From positions 624,001 through 688,000 of the forward strand of contig JAQFVV010012510.1 of NCBI GenBank assembly GCA_028023455.1: a DNA stretch of 64,000 nucleotides, in the 5' to 3' direction. This DNA is from Epiperipatus broadwayi. Lineage: Eukaryota > Onychophora > Udeonychophora > Euonychophora > Peripatidae. Below are positions 57,446 through 64,000 of the stretch, piece by piece (position 1 is the stretch's first letter; each line of letters opens with the position of its first letter). Made by a program: the position numbers and the translations under genes. Below the pieces are notes generated by a model. It ran no database searches. It had not been told where the DNA came from and was given only the letters and a program-made list of their open reading frames with translations.

Positions 57446-58735
57446 CCTATTAAATATTAATGAAGTGTAAGCATTTTATAAATGTATATAGTAATGCTCC
57501 TATTGTATTTGAAGTATTTTTTCACTAAATAAAAGGCATTTTCTTGATGTATAATTTATGTTTTGTTATTTATAAGAAGAAAAATATTATTTAAGGAGAA
57601 TATATATATAGTTTAGATTAAAGAGAATTTTGTTGAGTTGATTAAATGTTGATTATTCATTAGAGAATGATTTTCTGATCATTTTGAATTATTTAATCAT
57701 TAGCAAGCTAAAATATTCTATATTATCTAGTTATATGACTGAAATGGTCTTTACATATATAAAGATATATAATTAGATTCCAACCAGTAACCACCTAAAC
57801 ATTCACAATAATCAATATTTCTCACTGCTGTCAAGGCAACCTTCTCACCTTTTAATAGCAAGAATGGAAATCCATTCTTACTAATGGTCCATTGAATATA
57901 TATGGGCACTATATATTATTCAAATATAATGCCCATAAATTAATTAAAAAGCCTCTGTGATGAAACGGCTATTATTGTTACTGTTATGGTATTATTGTCA
58001 TTCTCATATATATATAATATGATTAATTCCTTTTTATAAAAATTGATTTCATTTTATTTCTTTTAAGACTACATCTTATCTACATTTGTGGGGTCATGTT
58101 ATAGTGCTTAATTTTTTATCAGTTTATTTGCTTTACCATGAGAACATTAAAACACTCTTTTTATGCTTGTTTGAATTTTAATGAATGACTACATTATTAA
58201 ATATTAAAAGATTAAGATATTAGAATAAATTATTTATATTTATTTGTTATCCAAAATATAAACCACATTCAATAAAATGCCACTTCGTTTCTGAATTATA
58301 TTTACCAACTAATTTGAGTTTCATTAATACATTTCTAATATTTAGTTGTGAAGTTAGAAATATAAAACTTAGAATTCTATTCTTTATCATCGAATTTTGG
58401 CTTATCCAATTCATGTGGTAAAATAGATAAGAGCTACCCCGATCTCTCATTTATATCATTACAAATTTGGCACTTACACGTGATTGGCTTAATAAACGCA
58501 GTAGTATTGTAATAAGTTTATTTGTTTATCTTTTATGATTTGATAAGTGATTTGTTTAGTCTTACGTCAATTTTATAGTGAAGTGATATTTTGTTATACG
58601 CGTATTTTTTTTTTTTTTTTTGGAAATGCTTTTCATATGTAAAGATATGAGATTTCAGAAGCAAAGAATCTGAGGATACAGTTGTTTATTTTATTTTTAT
58701 TATATAAATATGACTTGTGCTAAAGACGCATACAC
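57446..58735. other. mostly unrecognised
   Basis: 57783-57855 is a single arm related to the palindrome at 53310. No gene recognised elsewhere; T-run at about 58604-58621. Confidence 0.35.
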
Positions 58736-59070
58736 ACACAAAGATGAATTTTTAAATTCTTTATATATTAAAATAATGCAAAATAAATATGTATAAGTGT
58801 GACTGAGTGCTTTCAAGGGACACAGACCTCATAGTCATAACTATATTGTAACTAACCAAACTAGTAATGCAAATTTATGCAAATGCTAGTTTTGTTAGTT
58901 ACAATATGGCTATGACCATGAGGGCTGTGTCCCTTGAAAGCGTTCAGCCACACTTGTACATATTTATTTTGTATTATTTTAATATATAAAGAATTTAAAA
59001 ATTCTGCTTTGGGTGTGTATGCGTCTTTAGCGCAAATCATATTTATATAGTAGCATTTAACCACAAAGTT
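58736..59070. repeat. long palindrome
   Basis: Arms of about 145 bases around 58880: gactgagtgctttcaaggga mirrored by tcccttgaaagcgttcag, and acgcatacacac mirrored by gtgtgtatgcgt. No ribozyme core found. Confidence 0.8.
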
Positions 59071-59984
59071 TAAACATCTGCTTATTTTCATCATATGTAT
59101 ATATTTTTGGAGATGATTTTTTTAAGATAGCAGCAATAGATAAGAAATTTTGGATAGCTATACGTAAGTAAATCTTGAAGTATTCAAGTTTAAGATTTAT
59201 ATATTGTAAATATCGATAAGTCTATCTATATTTTAAAAATTGTCATTTGTTATTAAAAAAAAAATCTCTTTGAATTGATGTTTATATATGAAGTATTATT
59301 ATTGTTTATAGTTATTAGGTATAGTTATTGTTTGAAGTTATTATCTTATTTATATGTTGATGGTACCTTTTATAAAATATATTATTTTTAAAAACAATTA
59401 ATGCTTTTAAACAATCTCTTTCAAACTTTTCAATCTGTCAACACTCGTGCACAAACATTTGCACACACATATACTAGGAAATAATTAATAAAACTAGGAT
59501 ATTTACTGTAAATTTAAAAAACAGCAAAACTAAACTACTTACTGAAACTTATTTAAGATAACTTGTTCTAAACTAGTTTTCATTAAGCGTAATATTTTAA
59601 ATTCTAATTTTAAACGGATATTACCTGAATTATTTAATATTTTATTAACTTTTATTTTGAATGCATTTTATTTTGACAAATAGCAAAATAGAAACTTTAA
59701 CATAAAGTAATAAATTATATTTTACAAGTCGCTACCAAAACTTTATATACTGCAACTAATTTAAAATACAACACACTTTAATCTAATTTTTAACCAGATT
59801 TAAATTATCAAATTTGCACTTCTAAACAAATATTAATTCGTTAATGTTAAGACTTTACATGGCTTAACACCTATGAAGTTTATTTATTCCAGGGTTGTGT
59901 TTATTTAAATTTAAAAAAATTTATGGTATTACAGATTATATTTACTTTTTATGGGATAAATATATGGTTACAATATATATAATA
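59071..59984. other. AT-rich stretch, nothing recognised
   Basis: No coding signal or known repeat. Confidence 0.4.
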
Positions 59985-60190
59985 TTCAAATACAAGTATA
60001 TTGTCTATATTAAACTTAATGTAATTAGCAGGAACTTGAATTCAGAATTTCAAAATCCCAACAGCTATCAACTCTATTTTATATAACTGATACACATACA
60101 TGTGAAAAAGATAAATGATCTCCAATATATGTATTTTACGCTAAAGCAGCACACATCAATTGATCCAAATCATCATCTTCCACACATATA
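59985..60190 (-). repeat. family B fragment
   Basis: Minus-strand right part of a unit. The ribozyme (about 60119-60172) reads UUGAUGU and AAAA and is decayed. Confidence 0.65.
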
Positions 60191-60380
60191 TATCATTAGT
60201 GTCGTCAGCAGCTTGAAAGTATATATATATGAAAAATAAAAACAAGTTATTCACGTAACTTGCTATCACTTGTTATTTATGATCAATAAATGGGTTTTAC
60301 CAACACCACCGAAACAAGTGTAAAATTTGTTTACATAAACGACAAAAGAGTCAGAATTAACTATCTCTTTCATTTGCTCA

Positions 60381-60426
60381 CCCTCAGATCAGCTGATTTC
60401 AAGCTATTTGCTATCATCAGTGAAGG
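60381..60426 (-). ncRNA. hammerhead ribozyme motif, family C, inverted arm
   Basis: Minus strand: CCUUCA, CUGAUGA (60414-60420), stem II U-AGC AAAUA GCU-U, GAAA (60397-60400), stem III AUC AGCU GAU, C17, then UGAGGG. Stem I pairs 6 of 6 (one G-U). Predicted cleavage between 60387 and 60386. Confidence 0.8.
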
Positions 60427-60666
60427 ATAGAGTTAGAAACTAGATCTAAACACTGACTCCAAGTATTTATGCAAAACGTTTCTATCAGTTTGCAAGCGTG
60501 AATTTTTCAGACTGGTAAAGTCTTCAAACTCAGCCTAACAAGCCAGATATCTATATGGGTCTAATCTCAGTTCAGTTTCACCACATAGTCAAAGTCTCTG
60601 CAAACTGATAGAAACGTTTTGCATAAACACTTGGAGTCAGTGTTTAGATCTAGTTTCTAACTCTAC

Positions 60667-60712
60667 CCTTCACTGATGATAGCAAATATCTTGAAATCAG
60701 CTGATCTGAGGG
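60667..60712 (+). ncRNA. hammerhead ribozyme motif, family C unit 1
   Basis: CCUUCA, CUGAUGA (60673-60679), GAAA (60693-60696), stem III AUC AGCU GAU, C17 at 60706, then UGAGGG. Stem II is weakened (AGC against UCU). Confidence 0.7.
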
Positions 60713-61095
60713 TGTGCAAATGAAAGAGATAGTTAATTCTGACTCTTTTGTCATTTATGTAAACAAATTTTACACTTGTTTTGGTGGTTTTGGTAAAACA
60801 CCATCTATTGATCATAAATAACAAGTGATAGCAAGTTACGTGAATAACTTGTTTTTGTTTTTCATAAATGTACCTTTAAAGTTTTCTTGCAATGATATAT
60901 ATTGCAGAGACTTTGGCTATGTGGTGAAACTGAACTGAGATCAGACCCATATAGATATATGGCTTGTTAGGCTGAGTTTGAAGACTTTACCGGTTTGAAG
61001 ACTTTACCGGTCTGAAAAATTCACACTTGCAAACTGATAAAAACGTTTTGCATAAACACTTGGAGTCAGTGTTTAGATCTAGTTTCTAACTCTAT

Positions 61096-61141
61096 CCTTC
61101 ACTGATGATAACAAATATCTTGAAATCAGCTGATATGAGGG
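61096..61141 (+). ncRNA. hammerhead ribozyme motif, family C unit 2
   Basis: CUGAUGA (61102-61108), GAAA (61122-61125), A17 at 61135, stem I CCUUCA/UGAGGG. Stem II is poor (AAC against UCU), so activity is doubtful. Confidence 0.65.
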
Positions 61142-61506
61142 TGAGCAAATGAAAGATAGTTAATTCTGACTCTTTTGTCATTTATGTAAACAAATTTTAC
61201 ACTTGTTTTGGTAGTTTTGATAAAACACCATCTATTGATCATAAATAACAAGTGATAGCAAGTTACGTGAATAACTTGTTTTTGTTTTTCATAAATGTAC
61301 CTTTAAAGTTTTATTGCAATGATATATATTGCAGAGACTTTGACTATATGGTGAAACTGAACTGAGATCAGACCCATATAGATATCTGGCTTGTTAGGCT
61401 GAGTTTGAAGACTTTACCGGTCTGAAAAAATTCACACTTGCAAACTGATAGAAACGTTTTGCATAAACACTTGGAGTCAGTGTTTAGATCTAGTTTCTAA
61501 CTCTAT

Positions 61507-61552
61507 CCTTCACTGATGATAGCAAATAGCTTGAAATCAGCTGATCTGAGGG
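61507..61552 (+). ncRNA. hammerhead ribozyme motif, family C unit 3
   Basis: CCUUCA, CUGAUGA (61513-61519), stem II U-AGC AAAUA GCU-U, GAAA (61533-61536), stem III AUC AGCU GAU, C17 at 61546, then UGAGGG. Both boxes and all three stems are intact. Confidence 0.8.
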
Positions 61553-61654
61553 TGAGCAAATGAAAGAGATAGTTAATTCTGACTCTTTTGTTGTTTATGT
61601 AAACAAATTTTACACTTGTTTTGGTGGTTTTGATAAAACGCCATCTATTGATCA

Positions 61655-61690
<36 letters not shown>
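61655..61690. repeat. (TA)n microsatellite
   Basis: TA run that ends the last family C unit. Confidence 0.9.
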
Positions 61691-61691
<1 letters not shown>

Positions 61692-61866
61692 AACAGTTCT
61701 ACTACTTTTTACTTACAACTCTGGAAAAGGCTTTTTAACATAATTATCTTGAAATAAATTGTTTCTCCTTTGTTTTTTCTTTATTTTTTATTACAATCTT
61801 GTAATGTTTCAAATACTGCTGCTTCTGTAACTATTACTACTACTGCTGCTGTGGCACTCTTCTTTA

Positions 61867-62900
61867 AATAATCAAGCACAACTTGATGTAATTTATTTTG
61901 ATTTAAGTAGAGCTTTTGATAGAGTTATTCATTCTAAACTTTTAAGTAAAATGTCTGATATGGGTTTCTCATTGAATTTGTTAAATTTGTTTATATCATT
62001 TTTGCAAAATATACCTTCTTTTATTAAATGTAATAATAATGTTTCACACACTTATGTTAATGAATTAGGTGTTCCATAAGATAGTGTATTGGCACCATTA
62101 TTATTTGCAATATATATAAATGATTTGGATGGATATATAGTGAAGGATAGTCTATTATTATATGCTGATGATTGTAAAATATTTAAATTAATTACTTGTT
62201 ATAAGGATCATTTACAGCTTCAATCTTATATAGATAGTTTTTCTGGATGGTGTTTAAAGAATAATATGCATATAAATATAGAAAAATGTTGTGCTGTTAC
62301 ATATAAAAGAAAGTTCAATACTATATGGACTCATATTATATAAATAATAAAACTATTTAATATAAAAAGTATTATAAAGATCTTGGAATATGGTTTGATC
62401 AAAATGGACCTTTTACAACTCATGTACATATTTTATGTAATGCCAATAAAATAATGGGTCTTATTCTTTGTAATGGACATTTGTTTAAAACACTTGTACT
62501 TCCTATAATGGAATATGGCTCAATAATATGGAACTCGAATAAGTTATCTCATATAGATAAATTGGAATCAATATACAATAAATTCAGTAATATAATTAAT
62601 GTGAAAGATGTTTGTATAAATTTGTTTCATAGAAGAGTGATTCGTGATATGAAATTTTTTTATTTAATCATTCATGGAAAAATTTACTTACATAATTGTA
62701 TTTCAAAGGTATTAATAAGATTTCCTCATGTATATACAAGGAATAAGGATTTATTTAGTATCGATAAATATAAATGTGAAACTTTATATTTAGCAGCATT
62801 ATACAGATTACCAAATTTTTATATGTATTTTAATGATATTGACATATTTTTAGTAGATCTAAATACATTTGTTAAGGAAACAACAATTACTTTGTGAAAT
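61867..62900 (+). pseudogene. Jockey/CR1-like LINE reverse transcriptase relic
   Basis: Frame 61867-62343: LDVIYFDLSRAFDRVIHSK is RT motif A with both Asp. ELGVP is followed by TAA (62077-62079) where GVPQGSVLAP is normal, a C-to-T change in the Gln codon. Then DSVLAPLLFAIYIND and LLLYADDCKIF (motif C, intact). A frame shift at about 62343 leads to YKDLGIWFDQNGPF and ALVLPIMEYGSIIWN-type sequence (LVLPIMEYGSIIWNS) up to 62897, the usual C-terminal end of these ORFs. 5'-truncated: fingers, endonuclease and ORF1 are missing. Confidence 0.85.
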
Positions 62901-62902
62901 AT

Positions 62903-63102
62903 TTAAGGTTACTCTCTATATATAATCAGAGTGGGAGTAACATTAATCTTTGTGATATTTTTAATTTTAAATATTGTTTTTAATTTTAAATATTGTTTTA
63001 TTATGTAAACATTTATATTTTCATTTTATGTCATATGTATTATCTTTCCTTTTATTGTAATGTGCAAATTATAATTGGCTTTATGCTGTTGTAAATAAAT
63101 TG

Positions 63103-63120
<18 letters not shown>
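62903..63120 (+). repeat. LINE 3' end, severely truncated
   Basis: gggagtaacattaatctttg to ttggctttatgctgttg matches the end of the next LINE (63800-64000), including part that is coding there, then taaataaattg(aat)n. It may be a separate insertion of that subfamily rather than the 3' UTR of 61867-62900. Confidence 0.6.
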
Positions 63121-63886
<766 letters not shown>

Positions 63887-64000
63887 TTTTGTCTTTTAAA
63901 TTTTACTTTATTATGTATACATTTATATTTTCATTTTATGTTATATGTTTTATTTTCACTTTTATTGTATGTGCAAGCTGTAATTGGCTTTATGCTGTTG
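63887..64000 (+). repeat. LINE 3' untranslated end
   Basis: Runs from the stop codon through atttatattttcattttatg to ggctttatgctgttg, where the window ends; the same words end the copy at 63091. Confidence 0.8.

Larger units (their letters stand above)
60225..61660. mobile_element. family C inverted and tandem hammerhead array
   Basis: A minus-strand arm (60225-60600) faces a plus-strand arm, followed by two more plus-strand units. Plus-strand CUGAUGA boxes at 60673, 61102 and 61513 give steps of 429 and 411 bases. Each unit runs through cacttggagtcagtgtttag, the ribozyme, gactcttttgtcatttatg, tgatcataaataacaagtga and gaactgagatcagaccc. The last unit is cut by a (TA)n run at about 61655. Confidence 0.9.

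Noticed and set aside
58736-59070. Hammerhead in the long palindrome
   Set aside because: CUGAGUG and no GAAA at the right distance; structure is only a palindrome.
61000-61060. CUGAAAAAUUC...GAUAGAAACG within family C units
   Set aside because: It has GAAAC, but no proper first box and no stem II.

Overview
This is AT-rich DNA from a eukaryote, probably an invertebrate animal. The evidence is the density and type of repeats: several clades of non-LTR retrotransposon, a Penelope-like element, Merlin and hAT DNA transposons, a tRNA-derived SINE, a very large LTR element, and many AT/TTA microsatellites. I could not name the species. No intact host gene was recognised. Every recognisable protein-coding stretch is a decayed transposable-element relic.

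Layout. 1-35 is a SINE end and 36-266 a family A foldback relic. 1355-1398 holds a duplicated ETS-like site. 1897-4566 is a LINE relic (SGNH, endonuclease and RT pieces). 5172-5346 is a short family A hairpin and 5815-5910 a SINE. 6423-16477 is a roughly 10-kb LTR-type element: two direct repeats of about 3 kb around a 4-kb interior that has a gag-position reading-frame relic but no visible pol. 16490-16735 is an RTE tail, and 16800-17427 is the GIY-YIG end of a Penelope-like element. 19152-21356 holds foldback elements and a hAT MITE. 21685-26345 is an RTE LINE that seems to be split by about 3 kb bounded by inverted family B repeats. 26555-30990 holds family B and B2 repeats plus an R2/NeSL-like RT relic that was itself interrupted by a family A element. 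31877-36322 holds SINEs, a tandem repeat, and family A and B copies. 38575-41000 holds foldbacks, an RTE relic and a SINE. 42349-42600 is a possible promoter. 42745-50385 is foldbacks, a hAT relic, SINEs and an inverted family B pair. 51317-52166 is a Merlin relic. 53310-59070 is palindromes. 60225-61660 is an inverted and tandem family C array. 61867-64000 is a pile-up of LINE 3' ends.

Main result. At least four short repeat families (A, B/B2, C, C') each carry a hammerhead self-cleaving ribozyme motif: a CUGANGA box, a stem II hairpin, a GAAA box, a very short self-complementary stem III ending in NUH, and a stem I that pairs the base just before CUGANGA with the base just after the cleavage site. 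About a dozen copies keep both conserved boxes and pairable stems. Family A stem II shows a compensatory base change between copies. The units occur as tandem repeats (periods about 390-450 bp) and as head-to-head palindromes, several with 12-15 bp target-site duplications. This arrangement matches what is known of hammerheads in Penelope-like retroelements and animal retrozymes. A Penelope-like GIY-YIG relic with a hammerhead-like 3' region lies in the same window, so a Penelope-type machinery is a reasonable but unproven source of mobility.
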